A stretch of 64,000 nt of DNA from Escarpia spicata (GCA_963995525.1 OZ023213.1:50530987-50594986); one strand, 5' to 3'. Positions 36,401-50,400 are shown, counted from the stretch's first letter. The notes: generated by a model from the letters alone, not told the origin. A program made the numbers and translations.

Positions 36401-39400
36401 CCCCTCATCACACATAGAGTGTACAAAGTGTAACTTGTGTGGTAGACCAGGTGTGCCATCCCCAATATTTGTTCCTTTAATTATTTTGAGTAGTGTATAT
36501 TAATACAGGAGACTATTAAAGATAAATAATCATCTGTCCCAACTTGTAGTGTCTGACAAATACACCTCATTCTTACACCTATTTAGACCCTCATTTCCAC
36601 AGTAAAATACTGTTCAGTGGTGTTAGTAAACCTTCATATAATAAAGAAGTCAACAGTTCCACTAAAATAGAAAATTATTAAAACAATTAGATAAACAAAT
36701 AGTAAGATGTTAATGAATAAATGATTAAAATCATATTCTAATATAGCAGACTATTAAAGATGTATAATCATTTGTTCCAACGAGTAGTTTCTGAATAACA
36801 AACCTCATTCTTGCGACCAATCGTGCAGTGTTCGATGCAGGAATGCACGAGATCTCGGACACTGACAAGTCGAGCGGGAATTGTTCGAGCGAACAGTCAA
36901 GAGGAAACTGCTCGAGGGAACATTCCAGAGGAAACTGCTCAAGGGAGCATTCAAGCGAAAACTGCTCGAGTGAACAGTCGAGTTCACCACTCGATGCTGT
37001 CAGTTGGTTGGTGGCGCCACTGTTGACGAGACGTTCAAGTTGAGCATCTCGTCCTGAAATACGATCAGACTCTCAGGTCATTTTCTAACGCCAGCGGGCA
37101 CGTCAGTAGTTATATCTCGACTGGTGGCAATGTTAATGTTTGTTAGTGCTACAGGCTAACTTACTGCCTGAATTATCTATATACAGGATATTTCTGGACA
37201 GTGACCATGATGCGCTTGACAACTGTGTTGCCAAATTAGACGTATTAGTAATTTCTATTTGTTCGTGCTACATATGGTTTGGTTGCCCGTGGGACAACCA
37301 GTGGTAAGTTTCACTTGTTTGACCCTTAATTCACTCAATCCGGACAACTGGACAAGTGTGAATTTCAAGCTCTCAAGCACACTATACTAATAATCAGGCC
37401 CTTTGCCAGAGACTTGTTGTCCGTTATTGGAATGGGTTTTGGAAAATCGCAGCAGGTTTTCCTTTTACAAATAATGGGTCATTTGGTCTTTGGATAACAG
37501 ATTTTTATTTTTGAAATATCATGATCTTGTGTTGACTATTCATAACGTTCCGACACCAATAACCAATGGAGGTGTAAGTGGGTGTTCACGAGCATAACGA
37601 GTACATCAAAATTGAGAATGGGTAAATTAGAAAATTTCACAATCCTGGCTAAGGGCCTGCTAATAATAAAATAATTAAAATACATAAATAAACGAGTACT
37701 ACTTTAAATAGACATTACTAGAGCTACCTGGTGCAGTGGCTGCTTGGGATGTGATGTCTGCGAGACAGGATCGAAGTGAGTTCAGCTGTTCATTGGTCTT
37801 GTCCGGGCATTGACCGCCACTGATGATGTGGCACGAGACGCCTGACCCCGCGCTTGACCTGGTCATCTCACCCTCCCCTGGACGCTTCTTGTCTGAAACC
37901 ACGACCTCATCCCTGGGACACCGACCGACTGACCTTACATGATGTTAATTTCACGAATGCTACTGGCGTATATATTGGTTCTTATCTTTTGGTACATTAT
38001 TATTATGAAACCGTACATTGCAATATTATATCAGTTCAGTTCCATGGACAATTAAAGACATACGTTGCAATTGGTGATGCACGGATTTGGGAAAACTGAG
38101 TTCTCTTCGTGTGCAGTGATTATTATCATGCTTAACAACTAACCTCTTAATATACTTTGGCGATTCATTTAGGCGAGTTTTATATATGAATAGTGTTATT
38201 CTAAATTATACAAAATCATTGCATTCATCACCAACAAACTCACTCAATGACATTGTATTTACAATGCCAATTCCAAAACTATAACTGGAATTGTGTTTGA
38301 AGTATTTAAAAGTAATTGGAATTGTCAACAAGTCAACCACTTTTCAATCACCTTTTTCAATTACATCATGTAAATTGTTATCTTTTAAACGGCTATTAAT
38401 TCTTTCTTTAAAATGTGGTCAAACTTTCAATGGAAATTTATGTTTGAAAAGACATCGGATAAATAAAGCTGCTTTAAAATAAGTAATTTTTTGAATTGTG
38501 TTTGTGTAAAGTTGACTACGTTTGTTCTGTTCAAACACAAATATGCAAGTCTACAGTGGAACCTCACTTATATGGACAACCTTAGGACTGGACAAAAGTG
38601 ACCACCTGAATTCGAGGTGACCACATTAGTGAGATCATTTGTTCTATTCTTTTCTGCTACAGAAATAATTTGGGACTATCTTAGGTTGACCTTAATTGCG
38701 AGGTGGCTCTATTACCGAGGTGACCATGAAGCAAGGTTCCACTGTATACATTATAACTCTTGTTTTCAATCACAGAAATCTCAATATTTTTGAAGAAGAT
38801 TGCTGCCACCTACCAGTGACCTTTAGCTCAATGGCTGCGATGGCTCGAGCCTCATTTTCATTTGTGACAGCACTGTTGGCAGCCTCCTGTGCACTGGCCA
38901 TCACTTCAGCCATCTGCTGCTGGATTCTCTCGAGAACTTCATCTGTCGTCAGAGACGACACTGAGGCTCGCTTACGATCCTTCACACGGCCACCACTGCT
39001 GCTGCTGGTGGCGCCCCCTGACTTTGACTTTCTGGCATTCCCTGCAGTATTGCATGTGTGGTTTGTAGGCACAAGAATGATATCGTTTGATATGGTAACA
39101 ACAAGAACAAGTTCTTGTTTAACATTGTATGCGTGCATTGCATCCAGATGTATGAGATGCGATCCAAAAGGTCCCAGGCTGTACCAATAAAAAATGTAGG
39201 CTCACCTTAGCTTCTAATCACTACGAAATATCTCTCTTGGGAGTTGATACAGCCAGCACAGCACTGCTCCCACTGCTGGAAGCACCTCTGGAACTGCATT
39301 ATGGGTATGCTCATCAGCACCTCATGCGATTCCGCCTGAATCTCCGTGATGTTGTCAAATCGTCGCCCTTTCAACCGGATCTTCATCTTGGCAAACAGGA

Positions 39401-41367
39401 AGAAGTCAGAGGGGGCTAGGTCGGGGGAGTAGGAAGGGTGGGGGAGTAGGGAGTGTGGGGAGTAGGGAGGGTGGGGGAGTAGGGAGGGTGGGGAGTAGGG
39501 AGGGTGGGGGAATAGGGAGGGTGGGGCGTAGGGAGGGAGGGGGAGTAGGGAGGGTGGGAGTAGGGAGGGTGGGGAGTAGGGAGGGTGGGGAGTAGGGAGC
39601 ATGAGGGAGTAGGGAGGGTGGGGAGTAGGGAGCTTGAGGGAGTAGGGAGGGTGGGGAGTAGGGAGGGTGGGGGAGTAGGAAGGGTGGGGCAAAGGGAGGG
39701 AGGGGGAGTAGGTAGGGTGGGAGTAGGGAGGGTGGGGAGTAGGGAGGGTGGGGGAGTAGGAAGGGTGGGGGACCACTGCCATGTTATTTTCGGTTAAAAA
39801 CTGCTGTACAGACAGAGCGGTGTGGGCCAGTGCGTTGTGTTGCAGCAGCCAGTTCTGTGCGCGCCACTTATCCAGACGTTTCTTCCTCACATCCTCCCTC
39901 AAACGCCTCAGGATCTCCATATAAAAGTGTTGATTCTCTGTCGAACCTACAGGAACGAATTTCGTTTACAATTCCCTCCATGTCAAAGAAACAGATCAGC
40001 ATGGATGGGATGACTGCTGCTTGGTTTCTGGGTCATGGCCGTAAACCCAGTTTTCAAGGGCGGCACGAGTTTGGCAGCGATCCGCCTCATGTTGAGTTGC
40101 TCCGTGAGACTGCGTTGGCATGAACCAAACGATAGGCCAACGATGCTGCAAATGTCGTTAATCAATTGCCGACAGTCCTCGTGGATGGTCTGATGCACTT
40201 TTCAACATTTTCGTTGGTTCTGCTGGTTGAGGGATGGCCAGAATGTTGGAATCCTCAACCGACATTTGCCCACGTTTGAACCTCGAGAACAATTCGAAAG
40301 TCTGGCTTCTGTCCTTGGCATCATCATCAAATGTTTGTTTAAGTATTTTGTGGGTCTCCGATGAGGTTTTACCGAGTTTGAAGGAAAACTTGATGCACAC
40401 ACGCACTGCTCCTTCAAGTCTGTCATTTCTCCCTCATCGTTCTTCTCGCAAAATTCGCAGAGAACCACTAACGTTAATGCACAAAAACGCTCGCGAAACA
40501 AAACACGTGGGTGTATCACCATGTCACTTGGTATACTGCTTCACGATATAGATGTTTACCGCTATCTAGTGGGCCAAGTCTGTACTATGGCCTGTTAGCG
40601 CTCCACGCGACCAGTCTGGGAACTTTTGGATCGCACCTTGTATAATCATGGGATTTATACATGTTATTAGATATTTAATCTAGATAGGAATGTGTCAGTC
40701 TCCTGTGAGAGTGGTTGGTCTGTCGTCTCAAAGAGTCTCCCAGTCCCATTGTTGCTATTTGGGTTATTTTTAACTTTACAGTTTTACCTAGTTTCTTATG
40801 TATTTGAACCAAACAAATCATCACCTTTGTCTGTCTCTATGTTTATATTACATATATATTTACACAGGTGAAAGTATTTAAACTAGGGCTCCTCTTCACA
40901 TAAACCCACCCCACTTCACCCCATCCTTACCTGTCGTGTGCAGAGATGGGGGGCGTGGGGTGAAGGGCCACCCCCCCGAGTCTGGCGTCCTCTCATGCAA
41001 GTTGAGTAGGTGCATCAACATGAGTTCATCCTCCTCTGTCCTGGGGAACACAACACAGGCCTCACACGCGGGAAATGGGAGACAACAATACAAGTGGGAG
41101 AGAGGGAGTGAGGGTGGGAAGAGATAATAAGGAAGAATATAGTGACGGAGGGATGGAGGGACCAGATAATACGGAAGGGAAAGGATAATAAGGAGGGAGA
41201 GAGGGAAGAGATAATAAGGAGGGAGGGAAGAGATAATAAAGAGGGAGAGAGCGAAGAGATAATAAGGAGGGAGGAAGGGAGGAGATAATAAAGACGGAGG
41301 GAAGAGATAATAAGGAGGGAGAGAGGGAAGAGATAACAAGGAGGGAGGGAGGGCAGAGATAATAAAA

Positions 41368-41460
<93 letters not shown>

Positions 41461-44400
41461 AGGAGAGGAGAGAGAGAGGAGAGAGGAGTGAGAAGTGAGA
41501 GAGCAACAGAGAGAAGCAGAAATACTGAAGGAGAGAGAAGAAAAACAGAAAGTGATGGGGAGAGATGAGAGATGCAGGGAGGGAAAGAGAAAAATGGTGA
41601 AAGCATTCAATATCCACTAGACTGCTTTGCGCTGATCCCCTACATTGTATTCTAAACAGTACATTCTTATCTGGCTCTTGCCGACTGATAAAACCTCATC
41701 ACCCACAGTGCCACTTGAATTGTTTTCCAACATCACTATTAGCACATTTTATCCTATAACCTGTCTATTACCACACTTGGATCATTCTGAAATTTACACA
41801 ACAAAAATATTGCTAACACAAACATACAACGAACTGGGGACAGACCACTATTTAGTGTCATCACTCACTTGCTGGCGGCGCTACTAGCAGCCCCGATAAT
41901 CGCTGCGGCCGCACTTGTTGTTGCTGCGGCGGCCATGACGGCTTCGTGCTGCTCCTCCCACTGAACGATCCCCTCCACGTCATTCTCCCCCGACCTTCAC
42001 ACAACAAGGTCAAGGTCAAGCTAAGCACACTTACCAGAACATCCATATATTTAGCAATTTAGAAAAAATAATCACACATTGGTAATTATTTGCAAATTAC
42101 AAATTTCTAAATATATATGGGACCTACATTTTGTTTGCATTTACACAATATATCGGAACTAGCGATAATCCATAATTTTCCAAATCTTGTTTGAACTATT
42201 ATCTACTCACAATCTTTCAGTGATTTTTTTTGAAATCTGTGCACTAACACAAGTCAAAACACAGCTGAAAACAATTACAACACCGATGTAACTTTCCAAT
42301 TTCTTACCAAATCTCATAAATTTTTCTCGGAATAAATTACATTTATATGCTGATGATACAAAATCAATATTTTGCCTACCCTACAACACTCAATGATCAC
42401 CACCAAACATTTGACAGTCAGTGACACAAGTTGCCAGACACCTGACAGTCAGTGACACCAGGTGACACACACTTGAGTGACACAAACTGACATACACTTG
42501 ACAGTCAGTGACACAAACTGACATACACTTGACAGTCAGTGACATAAGTTGACACACAGTTGACAGTCAGTAACACAAACTGACATACACTTGACAGTCA
42601 GTGACATAAGTTGACACACAGTTGACAGTCAGTAACACAAACTGACATACACTTGACAGTCAGTGACATAAGTTGACACACAGTTGACAGTCAGTAACAC
42701 AAACTGACAGACACTTGACAGTCAGTGATACAAGCTGAGACACTTGACATTCAGTGATAAAAGGTGACAGGCACTTGACAGTCAGGACACAAGGTGACAG
42801 GCACTTGACAGTCAGGACACAAGGTGACAGGCACTTGACAGTCAGGACACAAGCTGATAGACATTTGATAGTCAGTGACACAAGATGACAGACACTTGGC
42901 AATCAGTGACACACGACAGTCAGTGATACAAGCTGACATATACTTGACAGGCAGTGATACAAGATAACAGACACTTGACACTGAAGTTGAAAGTCAGTGA
43001 CACAAACTGACAGACACCTGACAGTCAGTGACACAAACTGACAGATGCTTGACAGTCAGTGACACAAGCCGATGGACACTCGACAGTCAGTGACACAAGC
43101 TGATCAACATGTGAGGTCAGCGGCCCAAGTTGACCGCCAAGGACTGACCACTGGTGACTCACATGGTCTCCTCGTCTATGTCGTTCTCGTCGTTGCTGTT
43201 GTCGGTGTGGTGTGTCGTCGCGTCAAGTTCCTCCGTTGTGTCGTCATTCTCCCCCTCGCTGAGCTCCTGCAGGGAACACAAACAACAAACACATCCAGAC
43301 AAACACCTCCCGTCAGCAGGGTTTCAACAGATAAAAAAGAAAGTCTTTAAGACCACTCAAAAGGCTTCACCCAACAAAACTTTTTAATCTAAAAAAGAAA
43401 GAATTCAGCCACACTGCAAAACAAAATATCTTTGTTGCTTAATATATAGTCTTAAATTTAATCTAATATTACATTTACCAGTATATTTCTTATGATTCCA
43501 TGTATGTTTACAATGTGTGTACGTGCCTATGAACTGGCTGGTCCCAAATATACGTCACTTGTAAATGTTAGTTATAATAATAAATATTGTCAACAGATTA
43601 TCCGTTACACACATACCAATCACTGTCTCTTGACAGATATACGGAAACTGACGGTTTCAGGTAAGGACTTTCACACAATGATTAGAAAAGGTAAAAGAAT
43701 CCTTAGGACTACTCAAAGGGATTCACCCTGACAAACCTGCTTATTCTAAAACAGAAATCATTCAGCCACCCTGAAAATATTGTCAGTAGATTATCTGTCT
43801 ATATATACCAATCATGTCTCTTGCGAGATACACTATGATAATGTAGAGCGAGAGAGACTGTAACAACTGAGGTAATCTAGAGCGAGAGAGACTGTAACAA
43901 CTGAGGTAATGTAGAGCGAGAGAGACTGTAACAACTGAGGTAATGTAGAGCGAGAGAGACTGTAACAACTGAGGTAATGTAGAGCGAGAGAGACTGTAGC
44001 AACTGAGGTAATGTAGAGCGAGCGAGACTGTAACAACTGGGGTAATGTAGAGCGGGAGAGACTGTAACAACTGGGGTAATGTAGAGCAAGAGAGACAGTA
44101 ACAACTGAGGTAATGTAGAGCGAGGGAGACTGTAACAACTGAGGTAATGTAGAGCGAGGGAGACTGTAACAACTGAGGTAATGTAGAGCGAGAGAGACTG
44201 TAACAACTGAGGTAATGTAGAGCGAGGGAGACTATAACAACTGAGGTAATGTAGAGCGAGGGAGACTGTAACAACTGAGGTAATGTAGAGCGAGAGAGAC
44301 TGTAACAACTGAGGTAATGTAGAGCGAGAGAGACTGTAACAACTGAGGTAATGTGGAGCGAGAGAGACTGTAACAACTGAGGTAATGTAGAGCGAGGGAG

Positions 44401-47400
44401 ACTGTAACAACTGAGGTAATGTAGAGCGAGAGAGACTGTAACAACTGAGGTAATGTAGAGCGAGAGAGACTGTAACAACTGAGGTAATGTGGAGCGAGAG
44501 AGACTGTAACAACTGAGGTAATGTAGAGCGGGAGAGACTGCAACAACTGAGGTAATGTAGAGCGAGAGACTGCAACAACTGAGGTAATGTAGAGCAGGAG
44601 AGACAGTAACAACTGAGGTAATGTAGAGCGAGAGACTGTAACAACTGGGGTAATGTAGAGCGAGAGAGACAGTAACAACTGAGGTAATGTAGAGCGAGGG
44701 AGACAGTAACAACTGAGGTAATGTGGAGCGAGAGAGACTGTAACAACTGAGGTAATATAGAGCAAGAGAGACAGTAACAACTGAGGTAATGTAGAGCGAG
44801 AGAGACTGTAACAACTGAGGTAATGTAGAGCAAGGGAGACTGTAACAACTGGGGTAATGTAGAGCGAGGGAGACTGTAACAACTGAGGTAATGTAGAGCG
44901 AGGGAGACTATAACAACTGGGGTAATGTACAGCGAGGGAGACTGTAACAACTGAGGTAATGTAGAGCGAGAGAGACTGTAACAACTGGGGTAATGTAGAG
45001 CGAGGGAGACTGTAACAACTGAGGTAATATAGAGCGAGGGAGACTGTAACAACTGAGGTAATGTAGAGCGAGGGAGACTGTAACAACTGGGGTAATGTAG
45101 AGCGAGGGAGACTGTAACAACTGGGGTAATATAGAGCGAGGGAGACTGTAACAACTGGGGTAATGTAGAGCGAGGGAGACTGTAACAACTGGGGTAATAT
45201 AGAGCGAGGGAGACTTGAAATTTGCGGATGATACAAAAGTGTTTAGAAGGATTAAAAGTGATGGAGATAGACAGCATTTACAAGATGATCTTGACAGGTT
45301 GATGAAATGGTCTGAAAAATGGCAAATGATGTTCAATTTTGGGAAATGTAAATGCCTCCACATAGGACATGGGAACGAAGAGGTAGAATATACAATGGGG
45401 GGTACTGTACTAAGTACTACTGTAAAAGAAAAGGACTTAGGGTTAACCGTTAGTGCTGATATGAAGATTTCAGAGCAGTGCGGAATTGCAGCTTCAAAGG
45501 GAAATCAAATCCTTGGATTAATTAGGCGAAACATAACGTATAAGGAAAAAGAGCTAATAATACCGCTGTACAAAACAATAGTTAGGCCTCATTTAGAATA
45601 TTGTATTCAAGCGTGGAGGCCATATCGCAGGAAGGACATAGATATGCTAGAAAGAGTGCAGAGGAGAGCAACTAAAATGATACAAAATCTGAGGGATCTT
45701 AGTTATGAAATACGCCTAAAAAAATGCGGTTTAACAACACTAGAGACCAGGAGATTGAGAGGAGATCAGATAGAAGTGTTTAAAATATTGAAGGGTTATG
45801 AAAATATTGATAGAAATATGTTTTTCTCAGTTAAGAAAGATAGAAGGACTAGAGGACATGATCTTGCATTAGCAAAGGAGCAGAGTAGATTGGATATAAG
45901 AAAGTTTTCATTTTCACAAAGAACTGTAAATGAATGGAACAGATTACCTGCTGATTGTGTGGGTGCTAGTAGCGTGAATATGTTTAAAAATAAAATCGAC
46001 ACATACCTCAGACGGGCGGGATACACATAGATAAAAAGGTCGGACTCTCGAAAAGCCAAGGGCTTCCTTGTCCACCTGCTACCTAGAGTTAATTCTCTGG
46101 GTGGCAATCTTGTTAAATCTTGTTAAACTAGGGTAATATAGAGCGAGGGAGACTGTAACAACTGAGGTAATGTAGAGCGAGGGAGACTGTAACAACTGGG
46201 GTAATATAGAGCGAGGGAGACTGTAACAACTGGGGTAATGTAGAGCGAGGGAGACTGTAACAACTGGGGTAATATAGAGCGAGGGAGACTGTAACAACTG
46301 TGATGATGACTGCTGCGGTGTCCACTCACACTGATGCTGCTGTCTTCGGAGCTGCTGTCGTTGTGATCAGTGTTGTGATCAGTGTTGTGGTCAGTATTGT
46401 GGTCAGTGTTGCGGTCAGTGCTGCGTTCCACCTCCACCTCCACGCCCCCACTGACCACCTCCCTTGGCCGCGCTGGCTTTGGCCGGCCGTCTGCCCCTCG
46501 TGCCACAACGTCCAGTAGGGGGAGCCCCGGGTCTGTCAACACATCAACAAAACTCATCAATCGTAACCCATGCGTCAACCAGTAGAAGGCAGCAAATGAG
46601 TTCTTTTAGACATATCCAATACGTAAATGTTTACCTTGTAGAGGCTTTCGTCGATGGGACACACCAACTTCTTGAGTACATGTGACGTACGACATCACAA
46701 AATGAGACTTGAGGAACATAGAAAGGATGTTAACAACACAAGGAAAGAGAAATACACGAGGAGTGAGAAAAAAGATGTATGTCAACCATCAACAAACCCT
46801 CCCTCACAGACGACGCAACAACACTTAGTGGACAAGGAAGTCAGCACGAGAACACAGCAGATAAAAGAAGCCAAAAGGATGAGGAAGACCAGGACTCCAA
46901 TCAATCGAGACGACGGGAATTACGAACTATATACGATGACGTATGTCACATGACTGAAGAACTGGTGTGCTACACCAACGGAAGCCTCTACGAGATGAAA
47001 ATTCACGTATTTAATATGTGTAAAAGAACTCATTGACATAGAAGTGAACCATCATGAAGAATGTTCAGCAGTCAATAGAAGGTAGATCTTTAATTGTCTA
47101 TGGAACAAAACTGTGGAACTTGTTGACTATTCGTTTGTATCATTGTTTTAAAGCACACTATAACAAACAGTTATTAGAAAGTTATTGCTAGCAGAAGTGA
47201 TATCCTTGGAATGTGGTTTCATCACAATGGACCAAGGAATAAGCCTCACTATACGTCTGTACTTTGTTTTGAAAGTAACATCAAGTAAAAGAAACAAGTG
47301 TCGACAAAGGAGTAGCATAACATTGCGAGTAGTTTCACGTCAATGTTACTCCACCAAACACTTCACGCTATGTTTTGTATAACATTGCGAGTAGTTTCAC

Positions 47401-50400
47401 GTCAATGTTACTCCACCAAACACTTCACGCTATGTTTTGTATAACATTGCGAGTAGTTTCACGTCAATGTTACTCCACCAAACACTTCACGCTATGTTTT
47501 GTATAACATTGCGAGTAGTTTCACGTCAATGTTACTCCACCAAACACTTCACGCTATGTTTTGTATAACATTGCGAGTAGTTTCACGTCAATGTTACTCC
47601 ACCAAACACTTCACGCTATGTTTTGTATAACATTGCGAGTAGTTTCACGTCAATGTTACTCCACCAAACACTTCACGCTATGTTTTGTATAACATTGCGA
47701 GTAGTTTCACGTCAATGTTACTCCACCAAACACTTCACGCTATGTTTTGTATAACATTGCGAGTAGTTTCACGTCAATGTTACTCCACCAAACACTTCAC
47801 GCTATGTTTTGTATAACATTGCGAGTAGTTTCACGTCAATGTTACTCCACCAAACACTTCACGCTATGTTTTGTATAACATTGCGAGTAGTTTCACGTCA
47901 ATGTTACTCCACCAAACACTTCACGCTATGTTTTGTATAACATTGCGAGTAGTTTCACGTCAATGTTACTCCACCAAACACTTCACGCTATGTTTTGTAT
48001 AACATTGCGAGTAGTTTCACGTCAATGTTACTCCACCAAACACTTCACGCTATGTTTTGTATAACATTGCGAGTAGTTTCACGTCAATGTTACTCCACCA
48101 AACACTTCACGCTATGTTTTGTATAACATTGCGAGTAGTTTCACGTCAATGTTAACCCACCAAACACTTCACGCTATGTTTTGTATAACATTGCGAGTAG
48201 TTTCACGTCAATGTTACTCCACAAAACACTTCACGCTATGTTTTGTATAACATTGCGAGTAGTTTCACGTCAATGTTACTCCACAAAACACTTCACGCTA
48301 TGTTTTGTATAACATTGCGAGTAGTTTCACGTCAATGTTACTCCACCAAACACTTCACGCTATGTTTTGTATAACATTGCGAGTAGTTTCACGTCAATGT
48401 TACTCCACCAAACACTTCACGCTATGTTTTGTATAACATTGCGAGTAGTTTCACGTCAATGTTACTCCACCAAACACTTCACGCTATGTTTTGTATAACA
48501 TTGCGAGTAGTTTCACGTCAATGTTACTCCACCAAACACTTCACGCTATGTTTTGTATAACATTGCAAGTAGTTTCACGTCAATGTTACTCCACCAAACA
48601 CTTCACGCTATGTTTTGTATAACACTGTGAGTAGTTTCATGTTAATGTTACTCCATCAAACACTTCACGCTATGTTTTGTATAACGTTGTGAGTAGTTTC
48701 ATGTCAATGTTACTCCACCAAACACTTCACGCTATGTTTTGTATAACACTGTGAGTAGTTTCATGTTAATGTTACTCCATCAAACACTTCATGCTATGTT
48801 TTGTATAACACTGTGAGTAGTTTCATGTTAATGTTACTCCATCAAACACTTCATGCTATGTTTTGTATAACATTGTGAGTAGTTTCATGTCAATGTTACT
48901 CCACCAAACACTTCACGCTATGTTTTGTATAACACTGTGAGTAGTTTCATGTAAATGTTACTCCACCAAACACTTCACGCTATGTTTTGTATAACATTGT
49001 GAGTAGTTTCATGTCAATGTTACTCCATCAAACACTTCACGCTATGTTTTGTATAACATTGTGAGTAGTTTCATGTCAATGTTACTTCACCAAACACTTC
49101 ACGCTATGTTTTGTATAACATTGTGAGTAGTTTCATGTCAATGTTATTCCACCAAACACTTCACGCTATGTTTTGTATACTTCATATGTCAATGTGACTC
49201 CATCAAACACTTCACGCTATGGTTTGTATACTTCATATGTCAATGTGACTCCATCAAACACTTCACGCTATGTTTTGTATACTTCATATGTCAATGTGAC
49301 TCCATCAAACACTTCACGCTATGGTTTGTATACTTCATATGTACCTTTAATATGTGTCTGATTTGTTTGAATAAATGTTTCAGTTGAATGAATGAATTGG
49401 AACAGCCGCATTAAACGGTCACATTATTAGCAGCAGACTGTCATGTGACAAGAGTTGCCTGACAAACTGTGGCATACATCCCTCACATAAAGCCGTCCTT
49501 ACTGACACGGTTCATGTACTCGAGCAACTATCAATTCCACACCATTTCCAGGCTTCCATTAAAACAATCCATGCCAAAACCAACTACTATTCAGCACGAC
49601 AGTTACATAAAACAAAATGTTTAGTTTAGTTATGGCACACCTGTGTTAGCTTACACCATGGAACAAACCAAAGGCTGCATTTATGGCACACCTGTGGTAG
49701 TTTACACCATGGAACAAACCAAAGGCTGCAGTTATGGCACACCTGTGTTAGTTCACACCATGGAACAAACCAAAGGCTGCTGTTATAGCACACCTGTGTT
49801 AGCTTACACCATGGAACAAACCAAAGGCTGCAGTTGTGGCACACCTGTGTTAGCTTACACCACGGAACAAACCAAATGCTGCAGTTATGGCACACCTGTG
49901 TTAGCTTACACCATGGAACAAACCAAAGGATGCAGTTGTGGCACACCTGTGTTAGCTTACACCATGGAACAAACCAAATGCTGCAGTTATGGCACACCTG
50001 TGTTAGCTTACACCAAGGAACAAACCAAATGCTGCAGTTATGGCACACCTGTGTTAGCTTACACCACGGAACAAACCAAAGGCTGCAGTTATGGCACACC
50101 TGTGTTAGCTTACACCACGGAACAAACCAAAGGCTGCAGTTATGGCACACCTGTGTTAGCTTACACCACGGAACAAACCAAAGGCTGCAGTTATGGCACA
50201 CCTGTGTTAGCTTACACCACGGAACAAACCAAAGGCTGCAGTTATGGCACACCTGTGTTAGCTTACACCATGGAACAAACCAAAGGCTGCAGTTATGGCA
50301 CACCTGTGTTAGCTTACACCATGGAACAAACCAAAGGCTGCAGTTATGGCACACCTGTGTTAGCTTACACCACGGAACAAACCAAAGCTGCAGTTATAGC

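Larger units (their letters stand above)
31908..36495 (+). mobile_element. Tc1-like DNA transposon swollen to 4588 bp by three internal minisatellites
   Basis: Terminal inverted repeats of about 128 bp start cactactcaaaataattaaa at both ends and are flanked by TA on each side (31906-31907 and 36496-36497). Plus-strand transposase pieces are visible: an HTH-linker [11 protein letters not shown] (about 33008), a central AEHQNWQL-like W-x-L region (33225-33260), [15 protein letters not shown] (33700), QDNAPPHT (35944) and [13 protein letters not shown] (36031-36069), the DD34E-type catalytic parts. Without the arrays the element would be about 1.45 kb, normal for Tc1. Frameshifts and stops make it non-autonomous. 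Confidence 0.92.

Noticed and set aside
36811..37043. Plus-strand Ser/Cys-rich frame over the TRIM37 repeat exon
   Set aside because: The minus-strand reading fits both neighbouring TRIM37 exon phases, whereas the plus reading has no partner exons.
40896..41617. Minus-strand Leu/Ser/Pro-rich frames of 182-236 codons
   Set aside because: Mostly the CT side of the GA-rich array. Only 40931-41040 is supported as a TRIM37 exon.
43783..45277. Minus-strand Leu/Ser-rich frames of 343-466 codons
   Set aside because: Frames of the 34-bp minisatellite only; no start or splice context.
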